A stretch of DNA of 64,000 bases from NCBI GenBank assembly GCA_946807835.1, contig OX327705.1, positions 11,314,501-11,378,500 on the forward strand, in the 5' to 3' direction. The notes under the pieces are model-generated. The model was not told the origin of the DNA and did not search any database. It saw only the letters and a list, made by a program, of their open reading frames with translations. Both the position numbers and the translations under genes were made by a program. Each line of letters begins with the position of its first letter. The stretch's first letter is position 1. The DNA comes from Ailanthus altissimus (taxonomy: Eukaryota; Streptophyta; Magnoliopsida; Sapindales; Simaroubaceae). Positions 33,590 to 45,600 of the stretch are shown piece by piece.

Positions 33590-34384
33590 TGGAAAGTTTT
33601 AATCAAACGACGTCATTCACTCGTTTCTCTAAACCTAATGTTTTAAACTTACGCCTTTCAAGTCTCAACTCATTTCATCTCTTCTTTCTTTCTCCTGCAT
33701 CTCTATCCTCTTTGATTGAGCTTGGGATATGAGGAAGGAGATAGGAGCACACACACCACAAGCAAAGCATCATAGATAAATCCTCTTTAGATCTCTGATA
33801 GCTTCGATCTACTGCTCTTAATGGCTATTGTACTCAAGCTTGTCACCGTTCCTCTTACTGTTACTTCTCCTCTCTCTCACCTACTAAACTTGCCTCTTCT
33901 TACTCTGTTTCTTTGATCTTTAGTCGTTAGAGATTTGTTGAATTCAAAGGCCTCAAAGCCTATTTGACTTGCTCGTCGAAAGAGGCGAGTCAAATTTAGT
34001 TAGGGTTTAATAGAACTGCAATTTCTTATTCCTTTAATTTGTGCCTATTATATATTTTTCCAAACTTTTTGAATCCACAATCCATGTGAATATAGAATTT
34101 GTCCTCTCATTGCCCCAAATAATATCGAACTAAGTTATTTTCTTTATGAAAACTGAATGAAGTAGGTGAGGAACCAAACTGAGTTAAACTAAGGAAGAAA
34201 TGAATTCTTCTTAGTTCTCTGTGTCCATAATCTATGCACAAATAGATACTAGCCCTTATCGTTAATTTCAATTTGGTGATTGTAAGTTTGTTTGAACATA
34301 TTATTTTTGTATTTTCCTTATAAAACCAGAGATGGTTATATGTGCCCTAACAAAGTTTGAGAACTTGTAGAAAACCCTGAAGGG
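33590..34384. other. Unassigned DNA, possibly a host gene remnant
   Basis: This stretch is less AT-rich and pyrimidine-rich (CTCTTCTTTC, CCTCTTACTG), like a 5' UTR or promoter. The longest sensible frame, opening near 33,822 with MAIVLKLVTVPLTV, ends after about 30 residues. A stem of 11 pairs with a short loop can form at 33963-33994 (TTTGACTTGCT against GGCGAGTCAAA). No homology is recognised. Confidence 0.35.
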
Positions 34385-35270
34385 ATAAAACTAATAGGGT
34401 GTAAATAGGTCTACAAAAGAAAGCAAGTAGGGATTGGAAGGTTGAAACCTTCAAAGATAGGCTTATTGGAAAAAGGTAACTCGAAAAGAAGGTGTAGATT
34501 ATGAGGAGATCTTTTTCACTAGTCGTTATGTTTAAGTCTTTCAGAATTCTCTTATCAATTATAGCAAATCTTGATTATGAGATTTAACAAATGGATGTCA
34601 AGACTACCTTCCTTAATAGCAATCTAGAAGTAAGTATCTATATGATACGACTAGATGATTTTATAGCTGCAAGCCAAAAGTATATGGTTTGTAAACTATA
34701 AAAATATATTTATATGCTTAAACAAGTATTTAGATCTTAGAACATCATATTTGATTAGGCAATCAAATTTTTTGATTTTGATCAAAATCTTGAGGAAACT
34801 TATGTTTATAAAAAAGGATAGATTGGCAGTTTGTGGTTTTTCTAGTCCTATATATAGATGATATACTACTCATTAAGAATGATATAGAAGCACTATCATT
34901 AGATAAAATATGATTATTTAACCATTTTGATATGAATGATATAGAAGCACTATCATTGGATAAAATATTAAGCTTATCCCAAGCTAAGTACAGTAAACAA
35001 ATTTTGGTCAAGTTTATTATATATACTCCAAAAAAAAAAGGTTGGTTCCTTTTATACATGAGATTGATCTATTCAGCATCAGTGCCTTAAGACAGCTGAA
35101 GACAGATAGTTGTAGTTAGTCTTATATATGCGTGCTATGTACTAGGCCAGATAATTTTTATTCAATTGAAATGGTTAGCAGATATCAGTCAAACCCAAGA
35201 CTAAAATATTGGACAGCAGAAAACATATATTCAAGTACCTTTGATGAATGAAATATTATGTTCTTATGTA
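34385..35270 (+). pseudogene. Ty1/copia reverse transcriptase and RNase H fragment, broken
   Basis: Readable copia blocks on the plus strand: YEI-QMDVKTTFLNSNLE near 34,575-34,630 (one stop where Trp is usual), the CKL-KYIYMLKQVFRS region near 34,690-34,735, and SQAKYSKQILVKFI-like sequence near 34,980-35,020. A 55-base segment with AATGATATAGAAGCAC is tandemly duplicated (copies near 34,879 and 34,934) right after the polymerase active-site region. Stops and frameshifts are frequent. No LTR of its own was found next to it. Confidence 0.72.
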
Positions 35271-35754
35271 TTCTAGAGAGGATCTTATACATATTAGGAA
35301 TATATATTTAGCTTAGTCTATCTGGTGCAGTTGATTCACTTTCGCTTGAGGTTCTACCTGAAGCTGCATCTTCTGTTTCTTCATCTTTTATTATATGGGA
35401 TTCGTGTATGGGATGTGTAAGAACCTTACAAGCCTATATTATCTCCTATACATACTCATAATTTTAGGTGGATCAGGTAAAATCTAAACGTTTATAGGAT
35501 TATCGATCGGTGATATGTCATACCTAGCAACTGGGGTCTAAAAGCCATATACCAAGTTTTCTCCAAATTGAAAGCCAGTGAGTGCATTCTCTTCAACATG
35601 AAATTCAGTAAATACAAGTAGATATTAATACAGACCAAATTGAAATTAAGTTACTGTAAGCAATTTTAATTTTATTTTGCTTACCATATTCTGACTTTTG
35701 TCAAATTGAAAGAAGCATGACTGTCAAAATTACAACTTTAACTGTTGCGTTTGA
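35271..35754. other. Unassigned DNA between copia relics
   Basis: AT-rich sequence with no clear family. The part near 35,350-35,390 (GCTGCATCTTCTGTTTCTTC) is less AT-rich but too short to classify. Confidence 0.3.
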
Positions 35755-37860
35755 TGTTGAAATTTGTGCTTACGTTCCATCCCATTATTTTATAAATATT
35801 TAATGATAGTATTTATACAATTATCGTTTCTAATAAAATTGTTAATATTATTTATAATATGATAAGAACCTTGTAACATTTTAGATATTGTATGATCTGA
35901 AGGAGATCAGATATGGTTTAAAGGAGTTTAAATCAGTGTTAAAAGTTAGCAATGCTAATAGTTCAAAGACTAAGAGTTAATGGTGCTAAGAGTTAGTAGA
36001 TTAATAGAGTTAGTAAAATCTAAACAGTTAGAGTCTTGTTTAAAATAAGACAATGACATGAGAATATATTAATAATGACATAGTTGCAAAGAGTTACAGA
36101 TGGTGCTAAGAAATGTCATTATGCAAGTATGTTCTCAAATATTATGTTTCTAATTTAATTTCATCGATGCTGGTCTATTGGTGGAACCCATTAATATAGA
36201 TTAGTGTATGTCTACATCTAGATGGTCTAGATGGTTACAAACTATGAGCTTAGTAGAAGCTCGTATAGACATACAGGTATTCAGTGAGGACTGGATATTG
36301 AACAGACTCACAAAGACCTCTAATAGACATCTTATTAAGCTGTCAATGGAAGGCCTTCCGAGTTGAGTAGTATTTGTGGTCCTTCGACTTAAGTGCCACG
36401 GTAGGCTTGTGAGTGATCCATTATACTTTAGTTCCACACATATTAGAGACCTTTCATGGTTTAACCGTTGTGTGTCGCTGGGTATGGTTCGATACTCATA
36501 GAGTCTGGTATGCGTAGATATGAGATCCATCAACTCATATGAATGGGTTGTATATCCTGATGCTCTGAAATTTTATTTTAGAAAGTCTTGTGGCTACAAG
36601 CATAAACCTCAAAAAATATATTCCGAACAGATAAACAATATCACAAAAGTGTTTGTGAATATTGTTCAAGGAAATATAAATCTGGAGATAAGTTAAAGGT
36701 TGAGCAAATAACAATTTGACGGTGATGATTTATATTTCTGCTTTTTCATGATATATATGATGGAGGGATTATACAAACATGCAATAACCTCAACTTGTAT
36801 GGTCTAACACGCTGATTTGTAATTTCTGTAACTTGTGTGTGGGGCATCGTTCACGAACGTATGGAGGAGCTTCATATGACAAATCAAGTGTGGACCTAGA
36901 GAGTCTCACAATATGAAGTGTACTTGTTCCGCACTAGGATAGCGGACTGGATTGAATAAATCCATCTATTAAATTCCAGTAAAATAGAATAATATTTTTG
37001 GTATCCCTCAGGATGTGCATTTGTCAAGACTTAATTGTTAAGTACATCATTGAATTAATTAACACAAGTTGTTAATCATTAGGATGTTGACAAATGGCAT
37101 AATTTAATCAATGATTTGATTTTACCTTAGTTTACCATTTAACATTGGTAGTAAAAACTAGTAAGGTAAAAAGAAATTATTCAAAATTGTTTAGAATAAT
37201 TAAATTATATATTATTAGATAATATGATAATATATTAATCATGGCCATTGTATTTTAATACAATGAGGGGCCTAGATGTTAGCTATTTATTTATCTATTA
37301 TAATTATAATAATTATATTTGTTAGGTAAAAATTAATTAAGTGGCCATTATTCTAGTGCTAGATTAGTTTAATTAGCGATTAATTTAGTGCTTGATAAAT
37401 TAATCTTGAGTGGGAGACCAACTATTAAATTTGTGGAGCACTTGTTTTGGTTTAATTAAAATGTTGAATAACAAAAACAAAATTTTCATAACAATTGAAT
37501 TGATTCATTCATTGGTAAGAGAAGAATTCGGTCAAGCTTATTCAAGGTAAGTGAGAGAGTTTTGGTTTTGTGTTTTTCAAGTGTTAAAAACTAAAAGAAC
37601 TTCTCTTCATCTTTTGCTATTATGGATGACTCAAAATGAATAAAAGAAAATGGAAAAAGAGATTAATAATTGTAGACAATAGTTGTGCTAAAATTAATTA
37701 ATCTATAGAAATTGTTTCCATCATTTAAACAAGAGTTGTATGTAAATGTTTACCATTTCCATTTAAGAATCAAATAATTTGTGTTCAAAGAGTTTGAATA
37801 CATGTGCTGAAATTATAAAATTAAGCTACCATTCTAACTCAATGAAATATCAACAATATG
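35755..37860 (+). mobile_element. Ty1/copia LTR, plus orientation (right end approximate)
   Basis: The left end, TGTTGAAATTTGTGCTTACG, aligns with the start of the minus-strand LTR at 54385-56333 (TGTTGGAGTTAGTGCTTAAG). Similarity continues through several blocks: GACATAGTTGCAA near 36,077, GTGAGTGATCCA near 36,411, CCTCAACTTGTATG near 36,789 and an AGGTAAGT splice-donor-like site at 37545-37552. The two LTRs differ a lot, so this is an old copy. The right end was not fixed by a target duplication; a copia gag on the other strand begins near 37,862. Confidence 0.68.
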
Positions 37861-37861
37861 T

Positions 37862-38675
37862 AAACATATACCTATAGGGTTCTTCTTGACAGTGGTAAGG
37901 TATTTTTGACAATTGCGCTTCCAATATCCATCCTCACCATAATGAACACACTTTCGTTTACCTTTTTTCTTGTCTTATAGCTTGGACCTGTAGTGGTGTT
38001 TCTTCACCTTTTTCTTCCATTTAGAATTTCTAGAAGCCCTTAAGGTAGAAGATGAAGCACCTTGAATGTAAAGGGCCAAATGCACTTTGTTCACGTCCTC
38101 ATATGCATTCTTTAATATATTGTGAAGATTAGCATATGTAGAAGTCAACCCTTACATGTTGAAGTTCATAATGAACTGTATAAATGACCTTGGCAGAGAT
38201 TGGAGAATCACTCTATTCCCCAATGCATTATTCAGAGATATGTTCATCATTTTTAGCCTTTCAATGCTAGAAATCATCTTAAGCACATGAAGGCTAATTG
38301 GACTGCCCTCTGCAAGTCTATCCTGAAAGAGTGATTTGGTGATCTTGTATCTCAACCTATGGTCTGTCACCACATAACTCTTTTAGATGAAGCATAATAC
38401 TACTTGCAAAATTCATATGCACATGCTCCCCCTGAAGTTTAGTAGACATCGATCCTAGGATATATAAAAACATCATCAATCCATTTTTGATAAGTTACAA
38501 CCTCTTCTAAACTTGAATTAATAGAAACACCTCTAGGCATTTTCTGATCAATCACATATCCAAGTTTTTCTGAATCTGGAATAATTTTGAGATTCATCAG
38601 CCAATCAGAATAATTTCCAGCGCCTTTTAGTTGGTATGCATCTAGTATACGTATAAATAGGTTGCTCAAAGTCAT
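37862..38675 (-). pseudogene. Ty1/copia gag, broken
   Basis: The minus strand begins MTLSNLFIRILDAYQLKGAG and continues YSDWLMNLKIIPDSEKLGYV (about 38,550-38,620), then VLKMISSIERLKMM and LGNRVILQSLPRSFIQFIMN (38,160-38,290). A zinc-knuckle relic CVHYGEDGYWKRNCQKYL stands near 37,890-37,945, where Tyr replaces the second Cys and the His. The order and wording are those of a widespread plant copia Gag. Frameshifts at about 38,440 and 38,150 and a few stops break it. No polymerase part follows on this strand. Confidence 0.82.
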
Positions 38676-39600
38676 TTTATCTTCAAAAGATTAAAAACAG
38701 ATGTTAGTAAAATATTTCAAATCGTTAAAACGCTTTAAATTATTGATATAACAAATTATTAGTTTTAATTCTAAAGACATCATCCTACTGTTTTACATTT
38801 TCCCTTTAATCTTTTAAATAGGAAAACGAAAATTTAACTCTTTAAACTTTACAGTGAAAAGTAGACACAATCCAAGTTTACTCCAACCTCACACTTTAAC
38901 GATATTGGTATTTGTAAACTCAAAAAATAAACAACTCTTGTCAATTGCATTTCATGCAACTCTTATCAATGGTCCTAAGGGTGTTCTAGATTAATTTATC
39001 AATCATAAAATATAAGCTGTTGATATTACCATATCCTCACAATTTAGCGATATTAAATAAGGGTGTTCTAAATTAACTTATCAATCATAAAATATAAGTT
39101 ATTGGTAACCTCACACTTTTGCGGTATATGGTAATACGTTCGCTTATATTTGTCTCATCTCATGCTTAACCGATATAGTCCAAATTACCTTGACTAATCC
39201 CTTACACTTTAGTGATATTGAGAATGATCGAAATGATTCATCTAATACCGTGTTGACAACACAGACTATTTATAACATTCTTAAAATATATTACAATCTG
39301 ATTAAGAGATATTTACTACACATCCACATCTCATGAGGATGAATTTCTTAATCATTTATTTATTTTTACGTAAGCATAACTAATCCCCACAAATAGGACT
39401 CTTATTGTAGTTAAAACGTAAAACAAATAATTTTAGTTTATAAAACAATATAGAATTGCATTATCTAAAAATTAGATGCAATAAAATAAAAAAAACATTT
39501 AATGCTATTAACGTTGTGACACTCTGCTTTAACATTGTGGTATTCTATTTCAACGCTGCGGCATTCTACTTAAATGTTGTGGCACTAATATGAACAATTT
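38676..39600 (-). repeat. Copia 5' leader with four spaced repeats
   Basis: Upstream (in minus-strand sense) of the gag start lies a long leader that aligns with another copy at 50,350-51,200. On the plus strand it carries four related motifs of about 20 bases built on TCACACTTTAGCGATATTGG, beginning near 38,889, 39,036, 39,110 and 39,200. Near 39,509-39,590 a second repeat of 20-22 bases (AACGTTGTGACACTCTGC and variants) occurs four times. No protein is encoded. Confidence 0.6.
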
Positions 39601-40680
39601 TTTTTAATATCAAACATTACTATTTTCTAATTTTTAAACATCAATACATTTAAATTTTAAATATCAACATATTTAAAACTATATTTAAATATTAAACATT
39701 ACCATATTCAATTTTTAAACATCAACATATTTTATTTATAAACATCCTCGTGTTATAATATCATACATCTTCATAGGTAAAAAGTAATTACTCTGTTCTT
39801 TTTTTCGGTTTCAGTTTTACTAAAAATAATTTTTGATATTTCATTTACATATATCACATGGAATGTTTTTAATGTGCTCGCGAAAGTACTGTGATGAGAT
39901 TGGAGCCCCTTGATTAAGAATAAATAAATAAATGAACTTTTCTCCAAATTTAACCATAATCAGAATCACCGCTCCTAACAGCATCTCTCTACACTCCATC
40001 ACTTGCATGCTCATTCTAACCTAATAAAAAGCAATGCTAGCCGTCATGGATTATTCTACCAAAGACAAGTGTTGTTCGACCGTCAACCCAACAACCAGTC
40101 CCCCGTTAGTTTAGTTGTTTTTTTGTTTTAACTAAATTAAGTAGCTAATTTGTTTAGTCCTTCAAAAGCCACTGCTGGCCTCACATTTTTAGGCTACTCA
40201 TGCTTTCATCGATTCTAAGTTTCTCAGAATTTAATCCTTTTTTTTGGGGGAATTTATATTGTTTTAGTTCTATTATCTTATTATCAGATTCTTTTTTTCT
40301 TTTCATTTGGTTTTGAGTTTTAGTTGTTGATAATGGATATATGTTATTAACTTCCGAGATGTGGTATTGATAATGGATATATGTTAGAATTGGTGATTTA
40401 AAAAATATGTATGAGTATGAATTGAGATGGATACTAAATAAAGAGTTGGTAAGAAGTCTAGTATGCAGTGATAAGCAAAAGAGGAGCAAAACAAAAAGTT
40501 GGACGTGAGCAAAGGACGAAAATGAAAAGCCAAAAGTAAGGTACTATTTCCACAAAATTGTTTAGGCCAAGGTACTGTTCATACAGGAACTAAATACATG
40601 GGTACTGCTCACACGAATACTTGCGGGTGTTTCTTATTTTGGCTTTATTGACTTTTTTGAGTGGATTATAAACTCTTACA
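39601..40680. other. Unassigned AT-rich DNA
   Basis: Low-complexity AT-rich sequence to about 39,840, then ordinary intergenic sequence. A frame of 102 codons on the minus strand (40,181-40,489) has low-complexity content and no recognised domain. I do not call it a gene. A direct repeat TGATAATGGATATATGTTA occurs at about 40,327 and 40,368. Confidence 0.35.
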
Positions 40681-41396
40681 CGAAGTAACTCTTATTACAA
40701 CTAGATTTAAAATTTTTTTAGACCTTTGTAAATACTATATAAACTTTTGTAACTCCTTAGAATTGATTAAGCATCAAAAGTATAAAAAAATATAAACATA
40801 AAAGAGAATAGAGGAGTTAGGTAAGTACTAAGTCCTCAGTACACTAGAGTGTAACTATGAGATCCCTGAGTATTGAGTGTGCTAGAAGCAATGAGAGATC
40901 TCTTTGAGAGAGTTAGGGCTATTCTTGTATTCTTGATAAAATCTCAAATTGTTAGTGGGAGATACTAAAAAATCTTAAGATCATAATAATCTAGAAAATA
41001 CTTAGAGGTCTATAAGACCTAAGTGATTTAGGAGATACTTCATTAATAAATTAAGCTTGATTATAAATCCACCTTGAACATAGGCTTTGTGCCAAACCAA
41101 GTATTCTTTTTGTCTTGTGATTTATTTTCTTTATCTTTATTAGTTTATTAATATTTTATGTTCTTGATTATTTTTGAGTTAAGTCTTATGTATATGTATA
41201 GGATTCTTAAAGTTCTAAATACTAAGCCATGGTAGTATTAGAGTGCATAGAGCCTATGCACAACAATAAGATTAGTGTAAATGGCTAATCTATGTGAGAG
41301 ATTAGTGCTAAAGTTGATTTCCCTCAACAATATATTTAACTAAATGAGTCTGTTTACTTATGAGAAAATAAGGGTTAAGAATGGACTTTGGTTGCT
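40681..41396 (+). other. LTR-like fragment, family uncertain
   Basis: A TATA-like ACTATATAAAC at about 40,733-40,743 is followed by sequence with GTGGGAGATACT and TTTGTGCCAAACCAAGTATTC stretches, of the kind seen in R/U5 parts of plant LTRs. No paired copy, target duplication or terminal motif was found. It stops where the copia element at 41,397 begins. Confidence 0.3.
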
Positions 41397-42221
41397 TGTA
41401 ATTTTTAAGATTTTTACGTGTGGACATCTTTATCCACAAGTATTTAAGAATAAAAAAGATAATACAAAGTAATAGAGACAATAACCAATTACACACAAAA
41501 TAAAATAATATATGTAGCTCAATAAATTATCTACGTTCATAGTGGACCACGAGATCCTATCTTCTTTTATTATTTAGTGATTACTAACAAACCATTCAAT
41601 AATCACAAAGATCACTAAAGAGATTACGAAGAATACCAAATGGAACGAGTTCTCTAACGGTATACACAACTCTCTTTTGCACACTCAGTACTCAAGCGCT
41701 CTCTATACACACTCTCTTATGCACTCAGCCCTTAAGCACCTTTTGATCTCTCTATTCCCTTTCTTGTTGATACATCTTTAATGCTTCTTGATGCATGCCA
41801 CCCTAATGACATAACAAAGGTTTAAATAGGCTCTAAAATGTTCCTAAAAATCCTATATTTAGTTAGAATAGAAATCTACATCTAAAGAAACCTAAAATTA
41901 ACTTGAAAACATCTTTTGAAAACAGACACAACTAAAAATCTAGTATTGGGGTTGGAGCCCTACCATGATTTTTACTTTGTCATTATAGTGTCATCACAAT
42001 CCTACATGGGCGTTGCAATGCCCAACCATTACCAAGGCTTGCTTAGGGCTCAACACTAAGCCTTAGAAACTGTATTGGTCGCATTTTGAGCCCTGTCTTA
42101 TTTTTAACTTCTATGTTTGTCTCTTTCTTGTCCATCTATCACGTTCCCAATCTTGTGTCATATCCTTATTGGTCTCTGACTCAAAATTATGCTTAGACAC
42201 AATTTTGAATCACCAAATTCA
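41397..42221 (-). repeat. Element W 3' LTR
   Basis: Aligns with 43951-44759 from the TGTAATTTTTAAG start to the CACCAAATTCA end. Shared blocks include AATAACCAATTACA, AAGATCACTAAAGAGATTAC and CAATTTTGAATCACCAAAT. Confidence 0.84.
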
Positions 42222-43936
42222 AATAAGCCCCTTCTTAATTAAAAATCACTAAGAAACTTTCAATGATTTGTCAACTCCACATCACACTCTTAACTACTTA
42301 GCAATGATCCAAATTAAGTTTTTGCACAGACTTAATTCTATTAAGGGTAATGACTTAAGTCTCTAAAAATTTAAATATATCCCATCTCAAGTAGCTTTAT
42401 TGTAATCACTTGTGTCACTCTTGACTCCGTAATCATAATACCTTAGTGACTAAAGCTTATCCTTACTAACAACACCCTTACCAAATATTCTCTTTCAATC
42501 TCTTTCACTTTAGTGAACTTTTCCTTAATACTGCCTCTTGGTATGTATGTATCCCTTCAACAACACATGTTGAATCATTCACAACATTTTCACTCAGCAC
42601 ATACAACCTGTTATACTTTTCACCTTTCATAATCAATATACACTCTTAAACACCTTTCGTATTCCTTTTTCTACCTTGAATAAATATCCCACTTGATTTA
42701 GTTTACCCAGAAAAACCAAGTTACTCTTCATACAAGGAATATATCTTACACTAAGTAACTCCCTAACTTTTTTATCATGCAACATCATTCTTATATTACC
42801 AATTTATATCACTACCCATTAATAATTTACCACTATTAATGGATCTATAATTAGTAATAAGGATCTATCAGGACAAATATAGAAGAAGCTATAAGCATAA
42901 TCAAGTATTCACTCACTAGCATACTTCATATTAAAAGCTTCCAAGGTTTTTGTACTATCATAGATATCCTCATAAACTATTTTAGTATCGCCTTCCTTTT
43001 TCTTTTCATTCTTCATGCTCTTTTTATCTAAATAGTTTCTTATAGAGTGTCATTCTTTGTTACAACCATAACACTTCCTGACTTTTTTTATTGAATGATT
43101 GTTCTTCCAATCTCTATTATTAGCTTTTCCTTATGCAGTATACATCATTGTAGTATCTGTAGGCTTTGATCTTTTCTCAAATTCTTTTGAGTTTAATGAC
43201 ACTTTTAACATTAGTCATTATTAAAGTCTCTCTGCTACAGGAGTATATCTAGGAAGTGCTCATATTTGTCTAGTAGAGAACTCAACAAAATTATAGCTTT
43301 ATCCACGAATTATCACTGCAATATCTGTTGGCTCTGATATTTTCTCTAAGTCTTTTGAGTTTAATAAAACTTTAACATCAGTCATCGTTAAAGTCTCTCT
43401 GCTATACAGGAGTGTATTCACAAAGTGCTTATATCTTTCTAGTAAAGAACTAACAAGTATGACTTTATCTTCATCTTCTATCTTAAAGTCTCTCATCTTA
43501 AAATCGATGATAATTTTGTTGAATATATCAATATGGTCTTTAATTGAAGTGACCTTCAACCACGGAAAAGTGATACAACTTTTTCTTAATGTGCAAACGA
43601 TTGACTAGAGACTTCATCCTGTAAAGATCATTAAGTTTCTTTCAAAGACTAATTGTAGTCTTCTATATAGTAACCTCTCTTAGAACTTCACCACTCAATG
43701 ATAGAATATTGGTACTATAGGCTTTATTCTGAATAGTTTCACTATCGAAGTAGATTTAGAATTGAGATGTCCTCGATCTTCTTATCACTGGTTGTTGCTT
43801 AAGTCTATTCAAAGGCCGAATCTAACCTTTGACTTACTAGTAAAGCCTCACCTTCACCTTTCATAGATTGAAATCATTTTGCCCATTAAACTTCTCAACT
43901 TTATACCTATAAGATGCAATGATCGAATAACCATTA
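42222..43936 (-). pseudogene. Element W gag and start of protease, broken
   Basis: Minus-strand blocks: SIKDHIDIFNKIIIDFKMRD and IEDEDKVILVSSLLERYKHF near 43,420-43,550 (UBN2-type copia Gag), a zinc-knuckle relic CYGCNKEWHSIRNYL near 43,030-43,080 with Trp for Gly and Tyr for Cys, and YASE-ILDYAYSFF near 42,880-42,930. In the last, the expected protease motif D-S-G reads D-Y-A. A 168-base in-frame segment is duplicated in tandem. The part from 42,222 to about 42,700 is hardly readable. Confidence 0.75.
43147..43482 (-). repeat. 168-base tandem duplication in element W gag
   Basis: Copy 1 is 43147-43314 and copy 2 is 43315-43482. Both contain TTTTGAGTTTAAT, TTAAAGTCTCTCTGCTA and AGGAGT at a fixed offset of 168 bases, which is 56 codons. 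The copies differ by point changes. Confidence 0.85.
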
Positions 43937-43950
43937 GCTCTTATACCACT
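43937..43950 (-). other. Element W primer-binding site (Met-tRNA type, one change)
   Basis: On the minus strand AGTGGTATAAGAGC directly follows the CA end of the 5' LTR. It differs from TGGTATCAGAGC by one base. Confidence 0.78.
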
Positions 43951-44759
43951 TGTTAGGATTTTTATATGCGAAAGTCTTCATTCATAAGTATTTAAGAATA
44001 GAAAAGATCACACAAAGTCATAAAGAAAATAACCAATCACATTCAAGATATACAAATATACGTGGTATGGCAAATTACCTATATTCATAGTGGATCGCAG
44101 AATCTTAACTTCTTTATTACTCAATGATTAGAGCTACTCAATGATCATAAAGATCACTAAAGAGATTACAATGAATACCAAATAGAAGTGGCTCTCCAAG
44201 GGTCTACATAGCACTCTTTTGCACACTCAATACTCAAGTGCACCTTATCGGTACTTTCTCATGCACTCAGCGCTCAAGCGCTCCTTGAGCTCTCTATTTT
44301 CTCTCTTATTGATGCATCTTTGATGCTTATTGATGCATGTCACCCTAATGGCATACTAAGGAGTTATATAAGCTATAAAACATTCCTAGAAACGCTATAT
44401 ATAATTATATCTAGTTGGAATAAGGGTACACATATGAGAGAATCTAAAACCGACTTGAAAACTTTTTAAAAATAAAAACAACTTAAAAATCTAATATTGT
44501 GGTTGAGGCCCCACCATGATTTCTACTTTGACGTCATGACACCACCATAGCCTACATGGCCATCATGGTTGGCTCGAATGGGGCTATGACTTGAAGCCTT
44601 GAAAATCGTCTTGGTTGTGTTTTGAGCACCTCCTTGCTTCCAGCTTTATGTTTTCATCTCTTTCTTATTCGTCCATCGTGTTCTCGACCTCGTGTCATCT
44701 CCTTAATAATCTCCAACTCAAAATTACACCCAAACACAATTTTGAATCACCAAATTTCA
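43951..44759 (-). repeat. Element W 5' LTR
   Basis: 809 bases opening TGTTAGGATT and ending AAATTTCA on the plus strand. They match the other LTR at 41397-42221 with scattered differences. Confidence 0.84.
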
Positions 44760-44843
44760 ATAGTAATGGAAATGGGTTGTTTTGCTTCTAAAATGTCTCC
44801 AAAGTTAACCATAAATCCAAAAAAAAAAAAGAACAAATTGTAA

Positions 44844-45600
44844 TTTATAAACGGGATAGATTTATTTATTACTTTTCATGCTTTTTAGTTATTCTCCCAC
44901 TAAAGAATGGCTGTTGAATTGTAAAAACTAGATACTGAGTGAGTTTGACAAATACTAAACAAAGGTTCTCCTATTTGAAAAGAGATGTCAAACCAAATGA
45001 ATCAAGCTCAATTCTATCATGTAAACGATTATGATGTGATCTACTTCTATAACTAATCTTATAAATTCGTTACCATTCTGCTTCCTGCTCATTTGAAAGT
45101 CATCAGATAGGATCAAAAGCTTTTCTCTGTCTAATTTTACGTTAATTGATTGAGAAAATAAAGAGAATTAAAAATGTTCTCTAAATTTTGTATAGCTCTC
45201 AATTCTTGACTCGATAAAGTTGAGCAATTATATTGTTTAAAGCGTCTTTTAGAATAAGAAATAATTTTCATTGCTTACATATTATTATTAATTTATTCCT
45301 TTATATATATTGTGTAGGTTTACTTGCCTATAGAGGATGAAGTTTAGGAGTTTGGAAATATTTGCGTTAGCTTTAAAGTAGGTTTATTGCTCTTGCTTTT
45401 ATTTTATTATTAGATATATTTTCTTATTTTTATTGCTTTCTAAATTGTTATGTTCATGGATTTTAATTAATTTAATATTTTATAGATAAAATAACACTTA
45501 ATTTGGATGTTTTCTTTATTAAGTTTTTACATTAATGAATTCATGAGGATTATATTTTCACACACACATATATAAAGAAGAATGTAAATTTATTCGATCA
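44844..45600. other. Unassigned AT-rich DNA
   Basis: No coding signal or transposon boundary was recognised. A TATATATATTGTGTAGG stretch near 45,303 and a short CACACACA run near 45,560 are simple sequence. A 24-codon open frame just upstream (44772-44843) begins MGCFASK and is discussed as a weak observation. Confidence 0.35.

Larger units (their letters stand above)
41397..44759 (-). mobile_element. Element W: Ty1/copia element with both LTRs, internally deleted
   Basis: Two LTRs of about 0.8 kb (41397-42221 and 43951-44759) flank only 1.73 kb. On the minus strand this interior holds a Met-tRNA-type primer site, a gag and the first residues of the protease, then a polypurine tract AAGAAGGGGC near 42,226-42,235. 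Integrase, reverse transcriptase and RNase H are missing. The element is therefore a deletion derivative that could have moved only with help from others. The five flanking bases on the two sides do not match, so the outer ends may be eroded or rearranged. Confidence 0.82.

Noticed and set aside
33822..33918. Short frame MAIVLKLVTVPLTV... resembling a transit peptide
   Set aside because: It ends after about 30 residues, and no acceptor-linked continuation was found.
36201..36533. 110-codon minus-strand frame
   Set aside because: It lies antisense inside a copia LTR whose relatives do not keep the frame.
40181..40489. 102-codon minus-strand frame
   Set aside because: AT-driven composition, no domain, no splice or promoter context; probably chance.
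41397..44759. Search for a target-site duplication around element W
   Set aside because: The bases flanking the two LTRs (TTGCT and ATAGT) do not match, so no duplication is claimed, although the LTR pair is clear.
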